A stretch of 64,000 nucleotides of DNA, from the NCBI GenBank assembly GCA_000154345.1, contig DS480349.1, forward strand, positions 310,001 through 374,000, written 5' to 3'. The notes beneath the pieces are model-generated. The model saw nothing but the letters and a program-made list of their open reading frames with translations. It made no database searches and had not been told where the DNA came from. Positions 44,034 to 52,723 of this stretch are shown piece by piece. How positions within the stretch are numbered: position 1 is the first letter of the stretch; every line of letters starts with the position of its first letter. This DNA is from [Clostridium] leptum DSM 753. Lineage in GTDB: Bacteria; Bacillota; Clostridia; Oscillospirales; Acutalibacteraceae. The translations under genes and the position numbers were made by a program.

Positions 44034-44063
44034 ATATAATATCATAAAATAGGAGTGATCATA

Positions 44064-44540
44064 ATGGGAATCTTAGAGGATGTTGTTATAAATGCAAAAT
44101 CTGCGGCCAACGCAGTAGGAAAGAGCGCTACCAAGCTTTATGACCTTTCTAAGCTAAAGGTTAGCGCGGCTGATCTAAACGGTGATATTAATAAGCATTT
44201 CGAGGCGCTGGGCCGGATTGTCTATGACGGAAAACAAAATGGAGAAGATAACAGCGCTTTGATTGAGGACAGCGTAAAAATTATTAAAGATCTTTACGAG
44301 AGTCTGGCTGCCATTAATCAGCAGATTGATGAATTGAAGAATTTAGTAAAGTGTCCAAAGTGCGGTTTTGAGAACTCTCTGGGATCTAATTACTGCAACT
44401 GCTGCGGTGCAAAAATTGAGAAAGAGCCTGTCTGCGGCGGGGAAGCCGCTAAAACGAAAAATGAAGAGTGTGATTGCGGTCAGGGCGATAGCAGCGGAGA
44501 AGCTTGCGATGATACTTGCGACTGCAAAAAAGAGGATTGA
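44064..44540 (+). CDS. Zinc-ribbon protein of unknown function
   Basis: 158 aa. The N-terminal helical region has KSAANAVGKSATKLYDLSKL. A zinc ribbon follows, with CPKCGFENSLGSNYCNCCG, then an acidic Cys-rich tail with CDCGQGDSSGEACDDTCDCK. ATG 44064 is eight bases after AGGAG. Zinc-ribbon proteins of this shape are common in Firmicutes, and their role is unknown. The Cys-rich tail could bind further metal. Confidence 0.75.
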   Translation: MGILEDVVINAKSAANAVGKSATKLYDLSKLKVSAADLNGDINKHFEALGRIVYDGKQNGEDNSALIEDSVKIIKDLYESLAAINQQIDELKNLVKCPKCGFENSLGSNYCNCCGAKIEKEPVCGGEAAKTKNEECDCGQGDSSGEACDDTCDCKKED

Positions 44541-44541
44541 T

Positions 44542-44597
44542 AAAATCAACAAAATGAGAGCGTGGAGAGGATTTCCATGCTCTCATTTTGATTTTAT
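44542..44597 (+). terminator. Terminator of the zinc-ribbon gene
   Basis: AAAATGAGAGC and GCTCTCATTTT form a stem extended outward by AAAATCAAC/TTGATTTT-like pairing, with a T-rich tail. Confidence 0.85.
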
Positions 44598-44635
44598 GCT
44601 ATAGTTTACATAATGTTGATTTTTAGAATGGCGTA

Positions 44636-44658
44636 AAGAGGGAGGATCCCTCTTTTTT
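44636..44658 (+). terminator. Second short hairpin with T tract
   Basis: AAGAGGGA and TCCCTCTT pair around GGA, followed by TTTT. It lies 123 nt upstream of the flippase start. Confidence 0.65.
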
Positions 44659-44780
44659 GTTGTGTTGCCGATGAAAATAATCTGAATCCGCTGTACATAT
44701 GGAAGAAAATAGGGTAATATAATACTTTAGACATGTGTTTTAAAAAGCACGGAACATTACAACTGATTGGAAGTGTTGCA

Positions 44781-46544
44781 ATGGCGGCGAAAACAAAGAA
44801 AAGAGGCGGTCAGTCTTTTCTTCAGGGTGCTTTGATTTTGACAGCCAGTATGGCTGTGGTGAAAATTATCGGCGCTTTATTTAAGATACCGTTAGGCTGG
44901 ATTTTGGGCCCGGAGGGATTTGGGTATTTCAATTCGGCCTATGATCTTTACAACCCGTTATTTACTATCGCCACCGCCGGCTTCCCGATTGCTATCGCAA
45001 GAATGGTGTCGGAAAATATGGCGAGAAAACGGTATCGGGATGTGCGGCAGATACACCGGGTTTCGATTCCTATTTTCTTGACGTTGGGATTAATAGGTTT
45101 TTTATTGATGGTGGTTGGCACCTTCATCTATTGCAACGTAATTAATACGCCTGATGTCAAATATGCTACGCTGACCTTGGCGCCTACCATTTTGTTCGCT
45201 TGCCTGATGTCCATCTACCGCGGTTATTATGAGGGAATGCAAAATATGTTCCCCACCGCGATTTCCGAGGTGATTGAGGCTTTATGTAAGCTGATTCTTG
45301 GTTTGACAGCCTCTCAGCTGATCCTTTATTATGGCATGAATGAATATGCGCAAAGCGGAACTGTCTTTGGAACGCCTTATGCTTCCGAGGCGTTGGCTAG
45401 AAGCGCGGTGTTACCGTTTGCGGCTGCCGGAGCTATCGTTGGAATCACCATTGGCTCCGCTTTTGGATTTATTTATCTTTTTATTCGTTTTAAGCTCCGG
45501 GGAGATGGCATCACTAAGGAGGAACTGATTTGTTCCCCGCGCGCCAGAAGCGGACGTTCTACCATAAAGCTTCTGATTTCCATCGCGGTTCCGATTGCTA
45601 TCGGCGCCTTGGTCATGAATGTAGCAAGCTTAGTGGACTCTACTCTAATTCAGCGCCGGCTATATGATATTATGCAAAATAATCCCGAAGAGCTTACTGC
45701 CATATACAAGGATCTTATCGCTCAGGAGCTCGTAGAAAACGATAAGGTACATACTACCTTATATGGCTGTTATGGATATGCCGCTACGCTTATGATGCTG
45801 ATTCCAGCGATTACCCAAACCTTTGGCATCAGTGCTCTGCCGTCGGTTACCAGAGCTTGGACGGAAGGCTCCCCGAAAAAAATTAAAGCCAGCATAGAGT
45901 CTGTAATTAGAATTACTATGCTGGTAACCATTCCTGCTGGATTAGGACTTTCCGTAATGGCGAAACCAATTATGTCTCTTTTATATTCTGACGGCGGAAA
46001 TACGGCTACAGTGGACACTGCCGCCAGCGTTTTGGTAATCTTAGGCATTGCCGCTATCTTTACTTCTACCAGCACTCCTCTGTGCAGTATGCTGCAGGCG
46101 GTAGGCCGGGTAGATCTTCCAGTAAAGCTGTTATCAGTGGGTGTTATTATCAAAATTATCCTAAATTATACCCTGGTGGGCATTCCTGCTATCAATATTC
46201 AGGGAGCCGGTGTCGGTACCTTGGTGTGCTATGTATTTATAACATTTTTCGCTCTGTATTTTTTGTGTAAGGAAGCTCATGTCCGGCCGGATATGGTATC
46301 GATCTTTCTAAAGCCCTTGGCAGCTGCTGTAATTTGCGCTGGTTCCGCTTACGGAAGCTATTATTTATTGACAAAGGTGCTCTCTTCTGCTAAGCTTTGT
46401 ACTCTTTTGGCATTGGTGGTTGCGGTAATAATCTATGTAATTGCCCTATTGGTTTTAAAGGCGTTTACAAAAACGGATTTATTAATGCTGCCAAAAGGAG
46501 AAAAAATCGCAAAAGCACTTGAAAAGCGGCATTGGATAGGGTAA
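44781..46544 (+). CDS. SpoVB/MurJ-like polysaccharide flippase
   Basis: Multidrug/oligosaccharidyl-lipid/polysaccharide (MOP) superfamily exporter, 587 aa, 12-14 membrane helices. SFLQGALILTASMAVVKIIG and FKIPLGWILGPEGFGYFNSA at the N-terminus are typical of the SpoVB/YabM group, which flips lipid-linked peptidoglycan precursors, some members in spore cortex formation. The start ATG 44781 is chosen because it gives the usual N-terminus; only GGAAG precedes it. It stands before mazG, HU and cwlD, matching the yabM-yabN order of Bacillus. Confidence 0.85.
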   Translation: MAAKTKKRGGQSFLQGALILTASMAVVKIIGALFKIPLGWILGPEGFGYFNSAYDLYNPLFTIATAGFPIAIARMVSENMARKRYRDVRQIHRVSIPIFLTLGLIGFLLMVVGTFIYCNVINTPDVKYATLTLAPTILFACLMSIYRGYYEGMQNMFPTAISEVIEALCKLILGLTASQLILYYGMNEYAQSGTVFGTPYASEALARSAVLPFAAAGAIVGITIGSAFGFIYLFIRFKLRGDGITKEELICSPRARSGRSTIKLLISIAVPIAIGALVMNVASLVDSTLIQRRLYDIMQNNPEELTAIYKDLIAQELVENDKVHTTLYGCYGYAATLMMLIPAITQTFGISALPSVTRAWTEGSPKKIKASIESVIRITMLVTIPAGLGLSVMAKPIMSLLYSDGGNTATVDTAASVLVILGIAAIFTSTSTPLCSMLQAVGRVDLPVKLLSVGVIIKIILNYTLVGIPAINIQGAGVGTLVCYVFITFFALYFLCKEAHVRPDMVSIFLKPLAAAVICAGSAYGSYYLLTKVLSSAKLCTLLALVVAVIIYVIALLVLKAFTKTDLLMLPKGEKIAKALEKRHWIG

Positions 46545-46580
46545 AATAAGATAAATTGTTGTTCTAAGAAAAAGGAAGTT

Positions 46581-47414
46581 TTGAGTTTGGAATTTCAAAG
46601 AAAGGATCATTATAATATAGATGATCTCCTTGAAATTATGAAAATTTTGCGGTCGCCGGAGGGCTGCCCTTGGGATCGGGAACAAACCCATGAGAGCATC
46701 CGCCAAAATTTTATCGAGGAAACCTACGAAGCTATTGAAGCCATTGATACCAAAGACACAGAGCTGTTAAAGGAAGAACTGGGCGATGTGTTAATGCAGG
46801 TGGTTTTTCATGCTTTGATGGAGGAGGAAGCGGGAAAATTTGATTTTTCCGATGTGGCGGACGGTGTCTGCCACAAGCTGATTATCCGCCATCCCCATGT
46901 GTTTGGAAATGTGGTGGCTGCGGACTCCGATCAGGTATTAAAAAATTGGGATGCAATCAAAATGGAGACCAAGGCGCAGAAGACCCAAAGCGAGGTTATG
47001 GACAGCGTTTCGAAGGCTTTGCCTGCGTTAATGCGCAGCCAAAAGGTTCAAAAGAAAGCTGCGAAGGCCGGCTTTGACTGGGAGGATATTTCCGGCGCTT
47101 TGGATAAGGTTTCTGAGGAAACTGAAGAATTGAAACAAGCGATTGATAACAGTAGTCAAGAGCATTGCCTGGAGGAACTGGGGGATCTGCTTTTTTCTGT
47201 GGTGAATGTGTCCCGCTTTTTGGATTTGGACAGCGAATACGCTTTAACTGTGGCCTGCGATAAATTTATAGATCGGTTTAAATCCGTGGAATTTCTTGCC
47301 AGCCAACGGGGAATCAATATGAAAGAAGCTTCTTTACGGCAATTAGATGCTTTATGGGAAGAAGTAAAAGCTAGTCGTTCGCAGAGTTCATACTCTGATG
47401 AATATAACAATTAA
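46581..47414 (+). CDS. mazG: Nucleoside triphosphate pyrophosphohydrolase MazG
   Basis: Removes pyrophosphate from non-canonical or excess NTPs. 277 aa, two tandem MazG domains. The first holds CPWDREQTHESIRQNFIEETYE and EELGDVLMQVVFHA with the metal Glu/Asp pattern; the second has SEETEELKQAI and EELGDLLFSVVN. The start is TTG 46581 after AAGGAAG. It sits 36 nt downstream of the flippase gene. Confidence 0.93.
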   Translation: MSLEFQRKDHYNIDDLLEIMKILRSPEGCPWDREQTHESIRQNFIEETYEAIEAIDTKDTELLKEELGDVLMQVVFHALMEEEAGKFDFSDVADGVCHKLIIRHPHVFGNVVAADSDQVLKNWDAIKMETKAQKTQSEVMDSVSKALPALMRSQKVQKKAAKAGFDWEDISGALDKVSEETEELKQAIDNSSQEHCLEELGDLLFSVVNVSRFLDLDSEYALTVACDKFIDRFKSVEFLASQRGINMKEASLRQLDALWEEVKASRSQSSYSDEYNN

Positions 47415-47434
47415 AAATAACGGAGGTAACAAAA

Positions 47435-47710
47435 TTGAACAAGACCGAATTAATTATGGCCGTAGCCGAAAAGGCGAACATTTCTAAGAAAGATGCCGAT
47501 ACAGCAGTTAATGCCGTAATCGATACCATTGTTGAGACTTTGGCGAAAGATGAAAAGGTGCAGTTGGTTGGTTTTGGTACTTTTGAGGTTCGCAGCCGCA
47601 GCGAAAGACAGGGCCGTGATCCCAGAACCAATTCTCCTATCACTATTCCTGCTTCTAAAGTTCCTGCCTTTAAGGTTGGCAAAGCCTTTAAGAGCGCTAT
47701 CGACAAATAA
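47435..47710 (+). CDS. hup: HU-family nucleoid DNA-binding protein
   Basis: Small basic DNA-bending protein, 91 aa. NKTELIMAVAEKANISKKDA and VGFGTFEVRSRSERQGRDPR with the DNA-binding arm NPITIPASKVPAFKVGKAFK-like end are HU hallmarks. TTG 47435 follows GGAGGT. It follows mazG in place of the S4-protein gene seen in Bacillus, and a terminator follows. Confidence 0.95.
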   Translation: MNKTELIMAVAEKANISKKDADTAVNAVIDTIVETLAKDEKVQLVGFGTFEVRSRSERQGRDPRTNSPITIPASKVPAFKVGKAFKSAIDK

Positions 47711-47726
47711 GAAAGCCTTCATTAGG

Positions 47727-47758
47727 AAAGCTCTGGAACGGAAATCCAGAGCTTTTTT
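47727..47758 (+). terminator. Terminator of hup
   Basis: AAAGCTCTGGA and TCCAGAGCTTT form a perfect stem with an ACGGAAA-type loop, followed by TTT. Confidence 0.9.
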
Positions 47759-47827
47759 GTTATCTTCAAACAGGGGGGTATGAACCGATTTTTCATCGCA
47801 TAAGATTGATACCGAGGGGTGAATGCT

Positions 47828-48553
47828 TTGAAAAAATCGGTAAAAGATATCTTATTTTATAGTGCTGCCTGTGCTCTCGTAGCGGTATTTGGAATATTGA
47901 TCTATTCCGCTAGTCAAAAAGTAGCTTTTCAAGCTGACGCTTCACCTTCAGCTCCTAAGCCTATCATTATCATTGATGTTGGGCATGGAGGGGAAGACGG
48001 CGGTGCGGTGGCTGATGACGGCACGCTGGAAAAGGACTTAAACCTTTCCATAGCCACTTATTTATATCAATATTTTCAGGAACAAGGCTTTGACACTATT
48101 ATCACTCGAACGGAAGACGTTGCTTTGGGCGATCAAAATCTTTCCACGATTCGGGAGCGGAAACGTTCCGATCTCCAAAAGCGTGTGGAAATTATGAACT
48201 CATATCCTAACAGCATAACAATCAGTATTCATCAGAATAAATTTGAACAAAGTAAATATTATGGCACTCAAGTGTTTTACTCTGTAAACGATGCGGACAG
48301 CGTGAAGCTGGCAGAGAGTATACGTGCTTCTGTCGTAAAAGATCTCCAGCCTAACAATAAAAGGGAAACCAAGCCGGCTACAGAATCTATTTATGTTTTG
48401 AACCACGCTCAATATACTGCTGTCTTGGTGGAGTGCGGTTTTGTGTCCAACGCAGAGGAATTAGCTAATTTGAAGGACACCGCATATCAAAAAAAGCTGG
48501 CCTATGGGATTTTTTCCGGCTTTCTAGACTATTATAAATCCGCTCCAGGTTGA
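47828..48553 (+). CDS. cwlD: N-acetylmuramoyl-L-alanine amidase CwlD
   Basis: Amidase_3-fold zinc enzyme, 241 aa, membrane-anchored by an N-terminal helix (about 8-27). IIIIDVGHGGEDGGAV carries the first His/Glu ligands, ISIHQNKF the second His and VLVECGFVSNAEE the catalytic Glu. The family makes muramic-delta-lactam in spore cortex, needed for germination. TTG 47828 is eight bases after GAGGGG; GTG 47819 overlaps that site. It is evidence for sporulation in this organism. Confidence 0.88.
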   Translation: MKKSVKDILFYSAACALVAVFGILIYSASQKVAFQADASPSAPKPIIIIDVGHGGEDGGAVADDGTLEKDLNLSIATYLYQYFQEQGFDTIITRTEDVALGDQNLSTIRERKRSDLQKRVEIMNSYPNSITISIHQNKFEQSKYYGTQVFYSVNDADSVKLAESIRASVVKDLQPNNKRETKPATESIYVLNHAQYTAVLVECGFVSNAEELANLKDTAYQKKLAYGIFSGFLDYYKSAPG

Positions 48554-48578
48554 GTTTTCCTATTTCATGTGATACACT
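48550..48578 (+). promoter_or_regulatory. Promoter of radA
   Basis: TTGAGT (48550-48555, overlapping the cwlD stop) and TACACT (48573-48578) are 17 bp apart, 36 nt before radA. Confidence 0.6.
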
Positions 48579-48614
48579 AAAATTAAAAGAAGTAAAAAGA
48601 AGAGGTCATCCTAT

Positions 48615-49994
48615 ATGCCGAAAAGCAAAAGCATTTATATATGCAGTGAATGCGGGTTTGAATCCGCGAAATGGTATGGAAAATGTCCCGGCTGTGGGGA
48701 ATGGAATACTATGAACGAGGAATTCAAAGAAGCGGTAAAGCATACCGCTTCCGTGCTGCGCCCAGGAGAAAGCGGACGTTTGAAAGCGGCCCCTATTTTA
48801 ATCAATGAGATCAATACCGACGACGAGCAGCGATATCACACCGGACTCAAGGAACTGGACCGGGTGCTGGGAGGCGGTATTGTGAAAGGCTCTCTGGTGC
48901 TGTTGGGCGGAGATCCCGGAATTGGAAAATCAACGATACTGCTCCAGGTGTGCCAGGAATTGGGAAAGACGCTCAAGATCTTATATGTATCTGGGGAGGA
49001 ATCCAAGCGCCAATTAAAGCTTCGAGCCACTCGCCTGGGAGTAAACAGCGACCACCTCTATATTCTAACGGAAACCGATGTAGAGTATATCATCGAGGCG
49101 ATACGGAGTGAAAAGCCTGATCTAGTAATTATTGACTCGATTCAAACTATGAGCCTTGGCGACCTGTCTTCCTCTCCTGGCAGCATTACCCAGGTGCGAG
49201 AATGTACGAATGCCTTTATGCGCACCGCAAAATCCTTGGATATTCCAATCCTGGTGGTCGGCCACGTCAATAAAGATGGAGCTATTGCTGGTCCCAAAGT
49301 GCTGGAGCATATCGTGGATGCAGTGCTTTATTTTGAAGGCGACAGGCAGATGTCTTACCGTATTCTTAGAGCGGTAAAAAACCGCTATGGATCCACCAAC
49401 GAAATTGGTGTATTTGAAATGGCGGAGAACGGCTTGCGCGAGGTGGAAAACCCGTCTATGATGCTGCTTTCCGGAAGGCCGAAAAACGTCTCCGGCACAT
49501 GCGTGGCCTGCGTGATGGAGGGTACCCGGCCAATATTAGCGGAGGTTCAGGGCTTGGCCACTTCTTCTGGCTTTGGAAATCCCAGGAGAATGTCCACCGG
49601 CTTCGATTACAACCGGATGAGCCTTCTGCTGGCAGTTTTAGAAAAACGGGCCGGATATTTCTTTTCCAATTTAGACGCCTATCTGAACGTGGTGGGCGGC
49701 CTACGATTAGACGAGCCAGCGGCCGACCTAGCGGTAGCTATGGCGCTGGTTTCCAGTTTAAAGGACGTACCTGTCAGCGAAAACGCCCTGGCCTTTGGCG
49801 AAATTGGCTTGGCGGGTGAGATTCGTTCTGTTAACCACGCGCAGGCACGGGTTAACGAAGCGTCAAGGCTTGGCTTTCAGCGATGTGTACTGCCTTATCA
49901 CAATCTAAAATCTCTTTCTGATTCTGGCCGCTTGGGACTTGAGCTGATCGGCGTGAAAAGCGTCAGAGAAGCGTTTGAAGCCCTGGCAAAGTGA
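48615..49994 (+). CDS. radA: DNA repair protein RadA
   Basis: RecA-like ATPase that promotes branch migration in recombination. 459 aa. N-terminal zinc finger CSECGFESAKWYGKCPGCGEW (Cys10, 13, 24, 27), Walker A GGDPGIGKST (about 98-107), the RadA-specific KNRYGSTNEIGVF motif, and a Lon-protease-like C-terminal domain (about 345-455) without an evident catalytic Ser-Lys pair. ATG 48615 follows AAGAGG. Its 3' end overlaps a small gene on the other strand. Confidence 0.95.
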   Translation: MPKSKSIYICSECGFESAKWYGKCPGCGEWNTMNEEFKEAVKHTASVLRPGESGRLKAAPILINEINTDDEQRYHTGLKELDRVLGGGIVKGSLVLLGGDPGIGKSTILLQVCQELGKTLKILYVSGEESKRQLKLRATRLGVNSDHLYILTETDVEYIIEAIRSEKPDLVIIDSIQTMSLGDLSSSPGSITQVRECTNAFMRTAKSLDIPILVVGHVNKDGAIAGPKVLEHIVDAVLYFEGDRQMSYRILRAVKNRYGSTNEIGVFEMAENGLREVENPSMMLLSGRPKNVSGTCVACVMEGTRPILAEVQGLATSSGFGNPRRMSTGFDYNRMSLLLAVLEKRAGYFFSNLDAYLNVVGGLRLDEPAADLAVAMALVSSLKDVPVSENALAFGEIGLAGEIRSVNHAQARVNEASRLGFQRCVLPYHNLKSLSDSGRLGLELIGVKSVREAFEALAK

Positions 49995-50148
49995 TATTCG
50001 GTTCATTTGCATTTGCCTGAGATTTATCCGCCGGTCGAATACAATGAATACAGCCCCCACTATGGTTTGTTACCACAGTGGGGGTTTCTAATGTACAATA
50101 ACCGTCCTTTTGATAAATACATTGATCATCACAGGGGATAAGGCTCAT
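49963..50148 (-). CDS. Small Cys-rich clostridial protein
   Basis: 61 aa with Cys at residues 6, 10, 18, 33 and 36 (IPCDDQCIYQKDGYC and CIHC). The pattern suits a small metal-binding fold and recurs as short hypothetical proteins in Clostridia. ATG 50148 is preceded on the minus strand by AAAGGAG at good distance. It is convergent with radA and the last 32 bases overlap it. Function unknown. Confidence 0.65.
   Translation of the reverse strand: MSLIPCDDQCIYQKDGYCTLETPTVVTNHSGGCIHCIRPADKSQANANEPNITLPGLQTLL
50054..50087 (+). terminator. radA terminator inside the opposing small gene
   Basis: CCCCCACTATGG and CCACAGTGGGGG pair over 12 positions with one mismatch, followed by TTT. It lies 60 nt after the radA stop and within the coding part of the minus-strand 61-aa gene. 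Confidence 0.65.
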
Positions 50149-50310
50149 GGTAACAATTCTCCTTTTCTCCGGATTTTCTATTTTAATAGCATGAAGTAAG
50201 AAAATAGAAATATTCCTATGGATAAAAAAATTTATAACTCATAAAAATCCATTCTTATTCAAACAATAGTTACCGTATGAAGATTTGGTTACCAGATAGG
50301 AGTTTTTGCC

Positions 50311-51411
50311 ATGGGTAAGAAAATAGGAATTCTTTTCGGAATTACCGCTGTTTTGGTTTTCGGAATCGTGTTTGCCGGAAATTACAGCAAATCGCAGGCG
50401 GTACATGTTGAGACAATAATTTTACAGCAGGTGTCAGAGGAAAATACTGTAACCTGTACGGGGAAAGTAGAAAATTCAAAGCAAAAAAAAGTCTATGTAA
50501 ATCAAGGCGCAGTAGCGCAGGAGATTTATGTGGAGGAAGGGCAAAGAATCGAGAAGGGAGACGTACTGATGAGCGTAAAAGTACCGGTGGAACAGGAAGC
50601 GCAGGAGGATTCAGCTTCCTCCGGTTCAGCTTCATCTGATGCCATCGATGTGGATGCTCTCTCTAATCTATATGGGCTGAACGCTAACCAGTCCCAACAG
50701 CTTCAACAATACCTCGACAATTCCTCTCAAGTAAGTGGGAAAGAGGAAAAAGAATCTTTACCGGCCCAGAGTACCTTCCAAGAAGAACTGGTACAAGTGA
50801 CCGCACCGGTTTCAGGCGTTATTTCTGCTGTAAACATCAAGGACCAGGAGGAGATAGGAAGTCAGCCGGCAGCGGTTATCTCTGAAAGCGCGGGACTCCA
50901 AGTGAATTTGTCGGTCAATGAATCTCAAATTTCCAGCATTGCTGTTGGTCAAAAAGCTGAGATTACCGGGGTAGGCTTTCAGGGAAAGCGCTATACCGGA
51001 ACGGTCAGCAAAATTTCAAATATCGCTCAGCAAGTGGTTTCCGCCACGGGGCAGGAAACAATTGTCACTGTAATCGTGAAGGTGGACAGTGATAACAAAG
51101 AAAGCCTGGAATGGATTAAAAATGGTTTTACCGCAAAATGTAAAATTATTACATCCGTCGATAAAGACAGAATTGTCGTTCCCTACGAGGCCGTTTTAGC
51201 CGATGAGAATGGAAAGGAATATGTGTATAGGGTTTTAGAAAATCGCGCTGTAAAGACCTACATTACCACGGGAAAAGAATTTGAAAATGGCTTTGAGGTA
51301 GTCAAAGGGTTATCGCAAGGAGAGGAAATTGTCCTATCACCTGAGCAAGTTTCCGATTTTCAAAGAGTGCTTCGGGATACCCAGAAAGCGGGGAACGCTG
51401 ATGTGGGATAG
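50311..51411 (+). CDS. MacA/HlyD-like efflux adaptor
   Basis: 366 aa. One N-terminal membrane helix (about 5-22, GILFGITAVLVFGIVFAG), then the lipoyl/beta-barrel pattern of membrane-fusion proteins: VYVNQGAVAQEIYVEEGQRI and VTAPVSGVISAVNIKDQE with beta-barrel IVVPYEAVLADENG at the end. Between the lipoyl halves a Ser/Gln-rich segment replaces the usual long coiled hairpin. It probably links an ABC-type permease to an outside substrate. ATG 50311 follows TAGGAG. Its stop overlaps the permease start. Confidence 0.85.
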   Translation: MGKKIGILFGITAVLVFGIVFAGNYSKSQAVHVETIILQQVSEENTVTCTGKVENSKQKKVYVNQGAVAQEIYVEEGQRIEKGDVLMSVKVPVEQEAQEDSASSGSASSDAIDVDALSNLYGLNANQSQQLQQYLDNSSQVSGKEEKESLPAQSTFQEELVQVTAPVSGVISAVNIKDQEEIGSQPAAVISESAGLQVNLSVNESQISSIAVGQKAEITGVGFQGKRYTGTVSKISNIAQQVVSATGQETIVTVIVKVDSDNKESLEWIKNGFTAKCKIITSVDKDRIVVPYEAVLADENGKEYVYRVLENRAVKTYITTGKEFENGFEVVKGLSQGEEIVLSPEQVSDFQRVLRDTQKAGNADVG

Positions 51412-52588
51412 TGTGAAAGCGGCGGCTAAAAATTTAGGACGTAAAAAGCTTAGAAGCTCGTTAACTATTCTAGGAATCACTATAGGGGTCGCGTCAGTCA
51501 TTTTAATCGGTAATATTGGACAATGCGGTACCCAGGCTGTCAATGCGGAGGTTAATAGTTTAGGTTTGGGAGGGCTTACAATCTCCGCTGGCAGCCAGGA
51601 GGGGGGAGAAGCCGGGCTGACCTTAGAGGATTTAAAAACAATCCGAAAAACAGCCTCTGTGGAGGAGGCTGCTCCAGTGATTATGCAGAATACAAAAATT
51701 GGTTACCGCAATGAGCAGATGGACGCCTTGGTCTGGGGAATTGACACCAAGGCAAGCCAGGTGATTTCCTTGCAGGTTTTATATGGCAGATCAATTAGCA
51801 ACGGAGACGTCAACACTTGCGCAAACGTATGTATGGTAGATCAAAATTTTGCGAGGGCTGCATACAACCGGGATAATATTGTGGGCAAGCATATCTCTGT
51901 TTTGTATAATGGAATTCAAGAGAATTTTGAAGTAGTAGGTGTTATCAAAACTGGAAGCGGGCTTCTCTCTAACATTATCGGAGACTATATTCCTAATTTT
52001 GTTTACGTACCTTATTCAACATTGCAGCATACCACAGGAAATAACTATTTTGATCAGATCGCTGTACGGGTGGAAGCTGGCAGCGACGCCGATGAAATAG
52101 GGCAGACCATTGTAAATACCCTTGCCCGGGTTAATGGCGGTGGAGAATATGTCTCGAATAATTTAGTGAAACAAAAGGATGGACTGCTAAAGCTGATGGA
52201 TATTGTGACTTTGGTGCTCTCCGCAGTAGGCGCGATTTCTTTATTGGTAGCAAGCCTCAGCATCATGACCGTAATGCTGGTATCTGTCAATGAACGTACC
52301 AGGGAAATCGGAATCAAAAAATCGATTGGGGCTAAACGCTCCACCATTTTGCTGGAATTTTTGCTGGAGGCGGTCTTGATCTCCATTATTGGATGCGGAA
52401 TAGGGGTCATCATTGGAAATGGAATCTCCTATGTAGGCGCTTCCTTATTCGGAATCACCTTGTCACTTCGTCTGGATGTTATGGGATCGGCGGTTCTTTT
52501 TTCCTTGCTCACCGGTATTATTTTTGGAGTTTATCCTGCTGTCAAAGCGTCGGCAATGAGGCCGGTAGACGCTTTACGTCAAGACTAA
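51401..52588 (+). CDS. FtsX/MacB-like ABC permease
   Basis: 395 aa. N-terminal cytoplasmic helix and membrane helix (NLGRKKLRSSLTILGITIGV), a large extracytoplasmic MacB-PCD domain (about 45-260), then three helices with VNERTREIGIKKSIGAKRSTI, the FtsX-domain signature. ATG 51401 overlaps the adaptor stop codon. MacB of proteobacteria has its own ATPase, and Gram-positive forms use a separate one; none is encoded next to this pair. Substrate unknown. Confidence 0.88.
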   Translation: MWDSVKAAAKNLGRKKLRSSLTILGITIGVASVILIGNIGQCGTQAVNAEVNSLGLGGLTISAGSQEGGEAGLTLEDLKTIRKTASVEEAAPVIMQNTKIGYRNEQMDALVWGIDTKASQVISLQVLYGRSISNGDVNTCANVCMVDQNFARAAYNRDNIVGKHISVLYNGIQENFEVVGVIKTGSGLLSNIIGDYIPNFVYVPYSTLQHTTGNNYFDQIAVRVEAGSDADEIGQTIVNTLARVNGGGEYVSNNLVKQKDGLLKLMDIVTLVLSAVGAISLLVASLSIMTVMLVSVNERTREIGIKKSIGAKRSTILLEFLLEAVLISIIGCGIGVIIGNGISYVGASLFGITLSLRLDVMGSAVLFSLLTGIIFGVYPAVKASAMRPVDALRQD

Positions 52589-52647
52589 AAAACCGTTTTG
52601 CTTATTCATTCTCTCTCGTTTCTTTCTTTTTCACCTAGCTCACTATT

Positions 52648-52676
52648 GTCAAATAAAGCTTATTATGGTAGTATGA
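52648..52676 (+). promoter_or_regulatory. Candidate promoter of the ROK gene
   Basis: TTGTCA (52648-52653) and TAGTAT (52671-52676) are 17 bp apart, 47 nt before the start codon. Confidence 0.5.
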
Positions 52677-52723
52677 AATTATTCATAATGGTTAGCATCT
52701 ATTGTATATAAGGGGTATTTGCT

